The notes under the pieces: model-generated
The model's input: only the letters and a program-made list of their open reading frames with translations
Told to the model about the DNA's origin: nothing
The model's database searches: none
Translations under genes and position numbers: made by a program
Shown here: one piece after another, positions 24,455-36,300 of the stretch
How the letters are laid out: each line of letters opens with the position of its first letter
How positions within the stretch are numbered: the stretch's first letter is position 1
NCBI GenBank assembly: GCA_024220505.1
Contig: JAKZZE010000026.1
Coordinates: forward strand, 372,001-436,000
Direction: 5' to 3'
Source of the DNA: Rhizopus arrhizus
Lineage: Eukaryota > Mucoromycota > Mucoromycetes > Mucorales > Rhizopodaceae
Length of the DNA stretch: 64,000 nucleotides

Positions 24455-25974
24455 ATGTCCTCTAGCCACACTAATGTAAGTGAGAAAATATGTATTCTTT
24501 GCTTTATGTACTTAAAAATAATACAGCCTGAAGAAGAAAGTAACGATAACCTCGTTGAAGATGAATATATTAAAGAAGAAGATATTCTTGAGGGGGAAGT
24601 ACCCGACGAAGAAGGTGCTGATTACATGGACGACGACGATGAAGAAGAAGAGGGTAATCTACTTTATCAGATTCATAACGGTTGGTATTAAATTCTAAAT
24701 CTTGAAGGAACCGAGGATTTCGAGTTTAGACCTAATGCAGAAGACGAAAATACAATGGAGTTAGCTGACGACTCAGTCCAAGGTTTCTTTGAACACCGCA
24801 GTCCGGTATACGCTATTGCCATGCATCCCACCAGCAATGGTATCATCATGAGTGGTGGTGGAGACGACAAGAGTTATCTTTGGCGTTGTGATACAGGAGA
24901 GACACTGATTTGCTTGGATGGTCATACGGATTCAGTGACTGACGTGGCATTTAGCTGTGACGGAAAGTATGTGGCCTCTGCAGGCATGGATGGTAAAGTA
25001 CGTGTTTGGAATGCAGAGACAGGTGAATTCTGTGTGGCTGTCGAAGGTCCTGATGAAGTGGTCTGGATCAATTGGCATCCAAAGGGAAATATCTTGTTGG
25101 CAGGCGCTAATGATTCAACAATTTGGATGTGGGCGTGTAAGCACATGGACTGTACATTGTATGATGCTGATCGAATTCTATAGTGCCAAGTGGAAAGTTT
25201 ATGAACATCTTCAATGGTCATGCAGGTCCTGTCACTTCAGGTCAATTTACACCCGATGGTAAAAAGATTGTTTCAACTTCAGAAGATACCACGTTCATTG
25301 TCTGGGATCCCAAGTCAGCTTCTGCAGAAATTAGATTATCAGGCGATGACGCTCGTTTCCATACTGAACCCATCACCTCTGTCGCAGTGAATAAAGACAG
25401 TACGTTGGCAATTACTGGGGATGTATCTGGTAAAGCTAGACTTGTGAATATCTTGAGCGGACAAGTAAGTTTATCTTTACATATTGGTTTTGCATGTAAT
25501 GAATCATTCATAGATTGTTGCTGCTTTGGAAAACCACACAGAATCTATTGAAACTTCTAGCTTTTGTGATGTGTAAGCTAAGCATGATTGCTTATTTTCT
25601 TTTACTGACATCTTTTCTAGACTTCCCTTGGCAGCCACTGGATCGGTTGATGGAAACATTTCAATCTGGGATGTGCAAACACAACGTCTTCGTGCCACTT
25701 TGTCTCATGAAGATGCTGTTGTTAAAGTTAAATTTGTAAAGAATTCACCACTGCTTGCTTCTTGTTCAGCCGATAAAACTGTTAAAATGTGGGATACACG
25801 TACAGGTCAATGTCTAAAGACTTGGGTTGGTCATCGTGATACTGTGCTTGATATTGCTGTTTCAGAGTAAGAGATGATGATGAATGATGGTAAAGTTACT
25901 TATTTTATTATAGTGATGGTAATGTGATTTGTACTGCTTCTGATGATGGTACTTGTTTGGTTTTCAGCATGTAA
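24455..25974 (+). CDS. AAMP/Sqt1-type WD40 protein
   Basis: Exons are 24455-24475, 24527-24653, 24708-25136, 25184-25464, 25514-25572, 25621-25866 and 25914-25974, giving 407 aa. A short, very acidic N-terminus (DDDDEEEE) precedes a WD40 propeller. Recognisable blades include GFFEHRSPVYAIAMHPTSNG, CLDGHTDSVTDVAFSCDG, WINWHPKGNILLAGANDSTI and IFNGHAGPVTSGQFTPDGKK. The acidic head and the WINWHP blade are typical of mammalian AAMP and yeast Sqt1, the latter a chaperone that delivers ribosomal protein uL16 (Rpl10) to pre-60S particles. Orthology to Sqt1 is inferred from this architecture. Confidence 0.88.
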
Positions 25975-26082
25975 TATTATAGATTATTTTTATATAAAAA
26001 AAAGAGAGATTGCTTCAGCAAAAGCCATATTGTACACTATTTTTATTAGCTACTTTCCCTCTTTTTAAGCTTGATATGATGT

Positions 26083-27538
26083 TTAATTGTTTGTTATACT
26101 TTTCTTTTTTTCGACATGTTTATTATTTATAGCCAAGCTTCTCAACAAAGAAGCCATGTCACTGTGTCCATGCTTTGATGCCCAATCCAAAGCTGTCTCT
26201 CCGTTTACATTTACTTTTTCTATTGATAAATGACACGTTTGTAAAAGATAAACGGCCAGCCCAGCATGACCTGACACAGCAGCATAATGCAAAGCATCTG
26301 CACCTACAAATAAAATGTAAAAGTTGAATATGCCCTATTGTTTCATTTAAATTATTTACCTATTGAATCGGCTTGTTCATGATAACTAGGCGTTGTCACA
26401 GAAACAATGAATTTTACTGTTTCGAAATGGCCATATTTGGCTGCAACCTGAAGAGCCGTCTGGTCCTTTGACTCTTTTCCGTCCAGAACTGCACCAGCTG
26501 CCACTAATCTCTTTAACCCTGTGAGCCAACCGGTACTGGCAGCTAAATAAGCAGCAGTGAATGAATCTTTATCTAATGTCGTAGCATTGGGATTTGCCCT
26601 GTGTTGAAGTAATAGGTCCATACATGACAACGATTTGATGACTGTTATAGCATGTAGCAGACCAAAACCATATTTTATTTGTTTATAGTTTCTTGATAGA
26701 GATTGATTCGCCGTGTTGGGTGATTCACCTTTCCTCAAGAAATCACTACAAACTTAAAGTGTTATATTAAAATTTTATTGAAGCATCTTCAATACCTAAT
26801 CATTTTCTTCAATTCCAAATCTGTTGATTCATTTTTATCTATTGTATTCCAAAGCTCGTCTGGTCCACCAAATGACAGAGACTGTGTTTCCCAAGGCTGA
26901 ACGTTGGAGGAGTCCCACTGATTTTTAACAAACTCAAATAGTTTCTCTTGCTCATTTTCTCTAAAGATAGGACTGTCTGGAATTCCAATGAACCCACCTA
27001 TTTGAGGAACAGGATCAACCAAGGATCTATCTACTGAAAGAGATAAAGAAAAAGCGGGTGATGATCTTGAAGGTTGTGGCCTGGCTGTGTTTTTCGATTC
27101 GGATGGTGCATGTGAGGATAGACTGTAAGTAGCGACAGGAATTGGATCCGCAGGCTGATCACCTGTTCCTTTTTGTTTATTCAAAGCATAAAGATACTGC
27201 TGCTTAAAGAACTTCATCTCTCTCACTGCCTTTTCATAACGTCCTGTAGAGCTTTCTTCCACAGAGAGCAACTTGTCATGTTCCTCCTCTAAGGTTCGGG
27301 TGCGTTGTTCAAGTACTTTTACAGCTCGATCACAATCTGATACAAGTCGTTTTACTTCAGCTTGAATAGCATGCTTGAATTCCTCGTTAAAAACGCGACA
27401 AGACAAGTTGATGAGATCCTCTTCAGGCGGTATTTGTATTTGATCATTATCTATGGATTCACTGGTTGATCCATTCTGGGCTTGTATCCGTTGTGAGTTG
27501 TAAATAGTATCAAAAGGATTGCAAGAAACTAAAGTCAT
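26083..27538 (-). CDS. Ankyrin-repeat protein with N-terminal coiled coil
   Basis: Exons are 27538-26796, 26745-26360 and 26303-26083, giving 449 aa. Residues about 40-135 form a helical/coiled-coil stretch (EEFKHAIQAEVKRLVSDCDR, RTRTLEEEHDKLL). A Ser/Pro-rich linker follows, then about four or five ankyrin repeats, with recognisable units such as SFTAAYLAASTGWLTGLKRL, DQTALQVAAKYGHFETVKFI, DALHYAAVSGHAGLAVYLL and GETALDWASKHGHSDMASLL. No enzyme domain is seen. The N-terminal helices could be a divergent BAR-like region, but this is speculation. It is probably a protein-interaction scaffold. I do not recognise the ortholog. Confidence 0.8.
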
Positions 27539-28287
27539 TTTTTTAATTAAAAAAGAAAGGAAAAAAAAAAAAAATAAAATAAAAAAGAATAGTGAATATC
27601 AAGATGGTACAAAAATAAGGAGGGGTAGCATTTGACATAAGACGTGTCCAATAAAGTACAAGAATTTAGCAAAAGTACCATTTTTTTTAATTATCTAACC
27701 TAAAAACCGACATTCATTTGTTTGTTAACCTTTTAAGGTAGATGGACACTTTTAATTGTCCAATAAAGTAAAAATAAATTACCAAATTTCATTCAAATTG
27801 TAATCTTTATTCTCTTGTTTGTCCTGAATCCATCAAGGTGATCATAAAGTATTATTCTTTGCTTGTATGCATACAAGCTGGATTCAAATTCAGAAATTAT
27901 CAGGTTTTTTGCATTCAATGATTAATTTCATGATTTTTCGTTAATATTCATCTTGACCAAAATAATAATATTTTAATCAATGACTATAGGCTATTTAAGA
28001 AAGATAATCACAATTTCATTGAAATAGTAAATGGGTTGTTAAACTTTATTTTCTTTTCTAATAAAAAATTAATGAGCAAGTCTAATCTGTCTTTTATATA
28101 TAACCATATAACCTATCATCATAGCGTTGTAAACAGTTGCTTCTTTTTTCAACACAATGCGTTTATGCAATATCTCTTTTGACACAACGGGCAAGCTCAA
28201 AGTATTTTAAACTCCGTTTGGCAATTTTTTTAAAAAAAATATTTTCGTCCTTTTTTTCTTGATCGATTGATCTAATTTGTGAAAACA
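27539..28287. promoter_or_regulatory. Divergent intergenic region, ankyrin gene / SMAP-domain gene
   Basis: This is AT-rich DNA without a gene. A short pair of related sequences, GTCCAATAAAGTA at 27646-27658 and 27758-27770, lies here in direct orientation. Confidence 0.45.
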
Positions 28288-28918
28288 ATGAGCAAAGGTG
28301 ACAAAAAAGACCAAGTTTTAGAGAAGAAAGAGAAAAAGGAAAAGAAGGAAAAGAAGGAAAAGGCAGAGAAGAAGGAAAAGAAGGAAAAGAAAGAAAGAAA
28401 AGAGAAAAAAGAAAAGAAAGAGAAAAAGAAGGAAAAGAAAGACAAAACCAAAAAGAGAAAGAGAGAAGATAGCTCTGATGGTAGTAGTAGCAGCAGCATT
28501 AGTAGTGACAATGTTGAAAAGACTTTCAAGAAAACAAAGGTTGTAAAAGCAATTGATGAAGACAAGAAAGAAATACAAAATAATGAGGCAAGTATTATTT
28601 ATTTTCTTTATCAATCAAAGGGATAATAATAATACTCTTTTTAACTTGCAGACTGCTGTTGGATGGAACAATTGGAACAATGCTTCCTTTAATGGAGACG
28701 ACGCTAAAAAGGATAAATTTTTGAGGTTATTGGGTGCCAAAAAGACTGGTAATCAGCCAGAGAAAAAGAAGGGTGGACTGTACGGAGGATTGAAGAGTGC
28801 TATTGACGAAGATGAAAACCATCGCATCAGCCATGATTTAGAAAAACAATTCGATCACGGTTTACAATTCAGAAAACAAATGCAAAAGGGTCGACGTGGA
28901 GGTTTAGGATTTAATTAA
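28288..28918 (+). CDS. Lysine-rich protein with SMAP (small acidic protein-like) domain
   Basis: Exons are 28288-28587 and 28652-28918, giving 188 aa. The upstream in-frame GTG at 28279 was rejected in favour of the ATG at 28288. Residues 10-65 are an extreme run of Lys/Glu repeats (KKEKKEKKE), followed by KKRKRE and a Ser-rich patch, which suggests nucleolar targeting. The C-terminal half matches the SMAP domain: WNNWNNASFNGDDAKKDKFL, RLLGAKK, GGLYGGL, then LEKQFDHGLQF and the terminal GRRGGLGF. Proteins of this family include KNOP1-type nucleolar proteins. The intron has a GC donor (GAG|GCAAGT), and phase 0 on both sides excludes the nearby GT. Confidence 0.8.
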
Positions 28919-29023
28919 CACAAATACCCATAAAAAAAGGAGCATTTTCATTGTATAATTTATTAAAAAAGGGGAAGTAACTTAAGCTCTCTTTGCAATG
29001 TCTAGAAAGAAAAGAACGTTAGC

Positions 29024-30000
29024 TTATCTTTTTTGTTTTATTTTACTCATCTTACTTTGAACTTCCAAAAGAGCTTGATCCAAAATTTCTTCTTGAATTT
29101 TGGGGTCTTGCAAGTCCTTGTTGATCTTTTCGATTAAATAAGCAGCCAATTGCTTTTGTTCACGTTCACGGAGACTAGCTTCATGGCGAACCCAAGAATC
29201 CAAAGTAGACTTGACTTCAGAAGCAACAGCAACAGATTGCTTCAATTCAAATGCTTCAGCTTCTAATTTGGCAGTTTCACGAGAAAGTTCAAAGAGAGCC
29301 TTGGTGACATCCACAAGGTCTTTCATTTGACCAGCTTCGTCAATGCGTTCTTGAACAGCAGTCTTGTGGTCTTCACGAGCTTGAACCAAGACGTTCTTGA
29401 TACGCTACAACACACAAAACAACATCAAAAAGAGTGTTCCCCTAGTCATGTCACATCCCTTGTTTATACTTACAGCAACGTGTTCATCAGCCATGTTAGT
29501 GAAGGGTTCTCTGAGGTACTTGAGAAGAACGCCAAGAAGACCGGCACTGGCAACTAAGACCAAGGTTTCTTCATTCAAAATGTAGATTTCCTTGGAGATC
29601 AAAAAGGTGGCCAAACCAGTAGCACCAGTAAGGTAACCAACCTTGGAAACAATGGAGTTTCCAGGAAGGGTATCAATAATGCTGCTAGACTTTTGCTTGG
29701 GTTCATCTTTATCTAAAATTTTAGCTTTTTGTAAGGGTGTCTCTCCAACTTTTATTACCTTGAGTGGCAGAAGTGAATCCACGGACTCTGTTGAAAATAT
29801 TAGATCATTGACGCTTTTTTCTCGTTTTTTTTTTTTAATCTTACGCAGAAGCACGAGCAGTTTGACGGGCAGCCATCAAAGCAGGACGAGCAGCAGCAAC
29901 TATATCCACACATTCCTGGTCAATTGAAAACAAAAAACTTAAATTTGACATTTTCAGATTTTTTACCTGCGGCACCTTTGGTCAATAATCTGAAAGACAT
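29024..30000 (-). CDS. ATP4: Mitochondrial F1Fo ATP synthase subunit b
   Basis: Subunit b is part of the peripheral stalk of ATP synthase and is anchored in the inner membrane. Exons are 30000-29967, 29899-29845, 29787-29759, 29712-29474 and 29404-29024, giving 245 aa. The N-terminus (MSFRLLTKGAA...AAARPALMAARQTARAS) is a typical presequence. Two hydrophobic segments follow (VGYLTGATGLATFLISKE and TLVLVASAGLLGVLLKYL), then a long charged helical stalk (ERIDEAGQMKDLVDVTKALF). The third exon is only 29 nt. It is bounded by a stop-codon-containing intron that otherwise leaves a misleading longer frame. Confidence 0.9.
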
Positions 30001-31963
30001 GGCGAGATCTGCAATTGGAAGAGTTAATAAAAGCGGTATCTTAGGTGTCCATTGATATTTACCAGCTAGAGTAAAAGAAAAAAAAAAGCTTAATCTTGCG
30101 CGCGCCCCATACACAAATGGCTTTCACCCAAAGTCTAAACGAATCATAAGTCAGGGGTGCTTATAGCGGAAAATAGATTTGCCTTCAAGTATTCAAACGA
30201 CTACTAGGATGACGTAGTAGAACATTAAGATTCCGAAAAACAAACAAAGTGATCAGAGCGTCTTTGCCGGATCAATAGAGTACGTTTTCCAAAACTTATG
30301 TTCATGTCATGTACTATGATAGTGTCCACATACTTACTGCCCACAAACGAGTACAATTCATGCTAGTTCAAGTAATGAGTCACAGGGTTATAAGCCTGTA
30401 GGATATTCATGACTTGGTAAACAATGACTAAATAAATACAATGTATATCGGATTTTCTGTGCAGATAATTCAAGTGGTTTATACAAAATATAATTCGTCT
30501 TTAATATGGATCTGGTAACAAAGCCTCTTTCTTGGTTTAAAATGGGGTTTCTTTTGACAAAAAATATGTATCAATGAAAATATGGTAATTAACGATCGTT
30601 GTGTACTGGTATTTCCTGTTTATGTATATTTTCAAATCAATAAATCGTAAGGGCTATCGATGTTTTGTATGGCCGTTACCTAACCAATCTAGTTTGTTCC
30701 GACTACACATCTTTAAATTGCTGTAACTTAACAAAACTGATATCAAACCTTTAAATAACTTCATGGAACGATACATACATTAGCTTCTAGCTACATTTTT
30801 CTTTATTTATTTCGTCATAAAGATTAATATCATAAACACAAGGGCGGCTACTTTCGCAGTAAATACATCAAAAGTAATTAATACATCGAGAGAGCAAGCC
30901 AAATTGAATCGTAATTTAATCTAAATAATATAGGTAAAAGGAAGAGAAAATGGAAAGATGACTAGATACAAAGACAGAAAATGAAGGATCCAACAGTAGC
31001 TCCGTCGGTGTTGTCAAATGCAAGTCTAGTGGTGAAATAGATCATAGCAGTGTAAGATCCAAAAGCTGTCAAAATCATAAGCTTACACTTGATGAAACTT
31101 TGGAGAAACATCTTGGCAAGAGGTTTGAGAGTTATACTCGCAAAGTCTACCTGAAATTTGTTATTAGATCAGATTGTAAAGATATGCTTGTAGATAAAGT
31201 TACTGCTCTCTTCAAACTCACTAGAAATATTGTATTTCGTGTCCAAATAGCTGTAAATGCATGTATTGTTCAAAATTTTTGATACTCGATTTCTCCACTA
31301 ACCGTGGACTAAAAAGTTATAGCAAGCCTTATGCATCAAATCTAATAGTCCTTTTTTTTAATTACTTCAGAGTATGATATCTTTTTATTGTTAACTCGTT
31401 AAATGTTCACTTGAATACTGAGTATGGCGACTTTATGCTTGCTGCCTATGTAACTGTCTCCATCACTTACCTGAACGACAGATGTCTTTTATAACGAGTT
31501 AAAATACTGAGCAAAATTGTTTCAGTGTGCCATTGTAGATATTAACGAGGTTAGAACGCCAGGGGTAAACATTTAGATAATGAGCATTTTTGTTCTTTTA
31601 ATAGTGTAATTGTAGATTTGTAACAATTGTAAGGAACATAATATGAACAATTCAAGCTTGCCAATGAGAAATATATCAATAGTATGTTGTATTGTAAAAA
31701 CTGTGTAATACTTTGGAACAGAGATGTGAATGCCAATAAAAGCATTCTTAATATCTTCTCTGTCTGGAGAGGTGAAACTCGACCAAAAATATTTACAAAA
31801 GAAATCGCGGTAGAGCAAACAGTTTCGCTCTCACTGGTGATTTAGATATTTACAAGGTAATGTATCCAATATTAAACTTTAAAATGTCTTGCAGTCGAGT
31901 CTTTCATTCTTTTTGTTTTCTAAAATCGTTTTTACTTCGTCTGAATTTAAAGTGAAAAACACT
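30001..31963. other. Intergenic, no gene seen
   Basis: This is about 2 kb of AT-rich DNA. A 60-codon frame at 31100-31282 has a few family-like Lys/Phe helices but no recognisable domain. The right part is the insertion locus of the LINE. Confidence 0.5.
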
Positions 31964-31977
31964 GTAAAGTCACCTCA
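31964..31977 (+). repeat. Left target-site duplication of the LINE
   Basis: The 14-bp sequence GTAAAGTCACCTCA at this position is repeated exactly at 36941-36954, directly after the 3' end of the LINE. Confidence 0.85.
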
Positions 31978-32103
31978 AGATTATCTTGTGTAAAAGCTTT
32001 TTTCCGCTTTCCAACACTATTACCAAATTTGGAAAGTCATTTACAACACTACACTCACATTAACTCCAACACATCTCAACAAAAACATCTCGACAAGCCT
32101 ACA

Positions 32104-33315
32104 ATGACGGCAGTTCGGGGACCTTATAATAAGTCTTCACAACGTATTCCTCTTACTGACGACCAACTAGAAACCCTTGCGAAGGGTTTCATTGAACATC
32201 GCAAGACTGTTCCTTGTCCTCACTGCAAAATTCCTACGGTCTTTCGTACCAAAGGTAAAAGCAAAGCCGCCAATCACGAAAAAGAACATGAATACCTATG
32301 CACTGTTTGCAGTCGTATAATGCATGCTGATGACATGCTCGCACTTGTTACCCGTCGGTATGACATGGAGGAGGATTCTCAACCCCCAGCCATTGCTTCT
32401 CAACCTCAAGTTACTTCGTCTCAACCTCAGCTACCTTCACCATTTCCACCCCAACTCGAAATGGGCGCTACACCAGACATGCAAACGCTATTTCAGATGC
32501 TCATGACTCTAACCACCGAACTCCAACAAGCTCGAACTGAAATCGCAAACCTCAAGGAACAACTCAACAGCAAGCAACAGCATCAACCACCTCCAGTTTC
32601 ACCCATAACCTTGGAGGATGATTTCCCAGCTCTACCAGTATCCAAGTACCAATCAGCTCCTTGGCACCAACCCCAAAAGGTGTTGTCTCTTGCACAAATA
32701 GTTTCAAAAAACCAAGAGAAACGTGAAACTACAGCTGCTCGTTTTTTCCAAGCTCCTTCTACTACTCAAGGTTTCCAGTATCTCTATCTCCCCACTAAGG
32801 CTCGTATTCCCCTTGGTAAACTTCGCACTACTTTCAAGAAACTGGGTGTTAATAATGGTCGTCTTCTGGACCTCCATTATCCCGATCGTAACATTGTTGC
32901 TGTACTTGTACACAACGATTATGCTCCAGAACTAACAGAACTATTAACTAAAAAAGGTGTCAAACTCAACACCACCTTCGACCCATGTGCTGCAAGCGTG
33001 CTCAAAGATCCAAAATATGCTACTGACACTCTTGAACAACGTCAACAAACTGCTCAACAACTCCACAACCAACGGGTACAAAAAGCCCTGGTCCATATCC
33101 GCGGTCCCGCCAAATTTGCGGTGGCTCGTTTCTTTGCTCACAAATCATGGATTACAAAGACACAACTTGATGAAGTCCTCGCAACTGATCCCTATTTTGC
33201 TCACTCCAAGGATCCTGACACTGAAGACATTTTTATCACTGAAGACAATGCTTCCGTTGGTTCTGCTAAATCCAGCATGGAGGAGGACGACCCCCTTACT
33301 ACAAGTTCTCAATGA
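32104..33315 (+). CDS. LINE ORF1 protein, zinc-binding and coiled coil
   Basis: The protein has 403 aa from the ATG at 32104; an upstream in-frame TTG at 32029 is unlikely to be used. A Cys38-X2-Cys41 ... His58-X3-His62 ... Cys66-X2-Cys69 cluster could bind one or two zinc ions. A Pro/Gln-rich stretch follows, then a short helix (TLTTELQQARTEIANLKEQL) that could trimerise as in other LINE ORF1 proteins. It is expected to coat the element RNA. Its stop codon TGA overlaps the ATG of ORF2. Confidence 0.8.
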   Translation: MTAVRGPYNKSSQRIPLTDDQLETLAKGFIEHRKTVPCPHCKIPTVFRTKGKSKAANHEKEHEYLCTVCSRIMHADDMLALVTRRYDMEEDSQPPAIASQPQVTSSQPQLPSPFPPQLEMGATPDMQTLFQMLMTLTTELQQARTEIANLKEQLNSKQQHQPPPVSPITLEDDFPALPVSKYQSAPWHQPQKVLSLAQIVSKNQEKRETTAARFFQAPSTTQGFQYLYLPTKARIPLGKLRTTFKKLGVNNGRLLDLHYPDRNIVAVLVHNDYAPELTELLTKKGVKLNTTFDPCAASVLKDPKYATDTLEQRQQTAQQLHNQRVQKALVHIRGPAKFAVARFFAHKSWITKTQLDEVLATDPYFAHSKDPDTEDIFITEDNASVGSAKSSMEEDDPLTTSSQ

Positions 33316-36300
33316 GTGGTGTCCCATTGAGAATATCACTTTTTAATGCTACTGGTCTTCCTAAACAATCTATTTATCCATTGATAAATATTGCTCAAAA
33401 CTCATCTTTACTATTTATTACTGAAACTTGGTTACTATCTCCAAACAAATATTCACTTCCATCTTGGAAACAATTTCATACTTATGGTGTTCCTGTCAAC
33501 TCTTCTAATCTACATCGTGGTCAACTTGGTCTAGCTCTTCTGGTTAATCCGGATTTCAAGCTCCCAATTCATCACATCAACCATGTCAATCCTCTATTGG
33601 CTAAGTTTACTCTATCAATTATTATAAATTCTAAATTACTAATTCACTGCTTATATCTTCCTCCTTCTTTAGAATCAGCTCAAGTATCGGAAATTCTCTC
33701 ACTATTACCTCTGGACTATCCTACAACAAACAAGACTATTATATGTGGTGACTTCAACTCACGTATTGGTGAACTAGTTGGTGACAGCAGGTGGAACACC
33801 AGCGGACGAATCTTTCGCAATTGGATGGAAGCTCATAATTTGATACTATGGAATCAGTACTTGGCCTTTGGACAACCAACAAGTTATACTTATCACGGCA
33901 CGAGTATTATCGATTACTTTCTTAGTAATACTGAACTGGATAACCCGGACTTAGTTATTGAAGATGAACTTTCTTTGAACTCTAACCACACATTCATGAC
34001 TTTATCTTTTAATCTATCTCCAGCATATACATTTCACAACCTATCTACTGAGATCCATAGACCACATTGGAATCTGAAGAAACTCAAAAAACTGGATTGC
34101 AGCGGCAGGTATGAGTCTGCTTTCAAAAATGGCACTACTAGTCTTGTGGCTCAATCGGACGATGATACTGATGAAACTATGTTGATGGATATGGATGCTG
34201 CTAGTACTTATATTGAACAATACTCATCTGCACTATGCCAAGCGATCTACGACTCACTAGATGAAATATGCGGGAAAAAGGACACTAATGCTGACGTGTT
34301 TTTAAAACAATTCTGGACTACTGAAATGACTTCAGCTTTCAAGCGTAAACAATTTTATTTTAAAAAGTGGAGAAAGGCGAATGGATTGAACTGTCTTAAA
34401 TATTGGCTAAAACACCAAGAAACAGGTGCATTATTGCAACGTTTGATTCAGCAACGGCGCAGGGAGACGTGGAAACAATTTTGTAGCAAAATGGCGACTG
34501 GTGAATACACAAAAGCAATTGCCCGCTTTAGTAGGATTCGTAAAAACAGGACAATTAAGCCCTCCTTCTCACCTGAACCAGGTATCAATCGCGCCCCAGC
34601 TGACGTTATGGCCGACCATCTCAAAGATATTTTTGCCGGACAACTTCTCACCTCAACACCGGATCTGGATTCGTCTCCTACTTTAACTAGCAGCCCTCCT
34701 TTTGATTTAGATCCATGTCCCTTCTCCTCTGATCAAATTCATGAGACTCTAAAGCAACTACCTCGTAAAAAAGCTCCTGGTGTTGATCACATACAGACGG
34801 AAATGTTATTGCCTCTACTTCCTACGTTGGTCCCACAGCTTCTACATCTCTTTCGTGTCTGCTGGCAATGGTCCTACACTCCCCTCTCATGGCGAGTTGC
34901 ACAGGTGGTACCGATACACAAGAAAGGCTCTAAAACTGACCCGGGAAACTTCAGACCGATTAGCTTGACATCCACTTTCCGTAAATTGTTTGAAAAATGT
35001 TTATATCCAAGTCTCCTAGAACAAAGCCCTGCTCTCGATATTGCACAGGGTGGATTCCGTGAATCTCGCAGCTCTTTAGATCAAGTCCAATGTCTCATAG
35101 AAATCTGCTCTATCCTTAGTCGTAACCATAACTCCTTCCCTACACTGGCCTTCTTGGATATAAAATCAGCTTATGATACGGTTGATCGTTCCTACGTTTG
35201 GCGTGAACTACAATCCCATCTTTGCCCTGCTTTACTAGGTATCCTCAAAAACCTCTTCGATCATGTCCAAATAGAAATTCTACTTGATAATCATGTATCT
35301 TATCGCTTCTCTCCAGTTACTGGTGTACTTCAAGGTTCCATCCTCTCACCTTTCTTGTACTCTATATACATTAATCGACTTCCGTCTATCTTAAGGCAAC
35401 CACTTCTGTTTGATAACTCATTTTCTGGTGATATTGTGTCCGACCTGACTCCATCTATCAATTGTCTACTCTATGCAGACGACGTTGTCCTTATTGCCAA
35501 TCCTGAGAACCTCACTTCTTTACTGCACAAATGCGAAGCTCATAGTTACTCCTTAGGTTATCGGTGGAACCCGTTAAAATGTGTCATAGTTGCTCCTACT
35601 AGTGATATTACAACTTATCAATTATATGGTACTACTATCCCCAAAGAATCCTCTTTCTCATACTTGGGTATACCTATCAAACCTGGTGGACTAATAGACT
35701 ATCCTGCTATGATCCAACACAATATCAATAAGGCATCTCTCACAATGAACCAACTTGCTGCTATTGGTCTCAATTCTAAAGGTTTTCCACCTTTATTAGC
35801 ATGTCGTTTTTACAGCCAAATGGTCCGTGCTCAATTAGATTATGGTCTTGCGATTAGTCCTCTCACAACTAAATTTATCCATCAACTTGATACTTTCCAA
35901 AACCAATGTATTAGACGTATCTTCGGCGGTCATTCTAGGTCTTCAGCTCAAGTCATGCTTCATCTAGTCAATCTCCCATCGATGCGAACTCGTGTTGCAG
36001 TCCTTCAAGCCCAGTATCTTTTTCGTAGTACTCATTTACCAGATGATACTCTTCTTGCTCATCTGCTGCCATATATTCAATCTTCAACTAGCCGCTCTCA
36101 CTGGTACAAACTGACTAATACTCCAATGTGGAAATCCCTCTGTGGACCAATCCTTGATACTTTAGATAAAAAGAAATTTCTCTCTCTTCGCACCAAATTC
36201 TTAGCTGATCAATTTCAAAATCTATGTAATAACTCTGATTCCATCCTGTTATCCTCTACTCGCCCTACTATCCAAGTGGATCCTATTCTTTGGTTACCGA

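Noticed and set aside
31100..31282. 60-codon plus-strand frame upstream of the LINE
   Set aside because: It has no recognisable domain and no clear gene context; it could be an element trace but cannot be supported.
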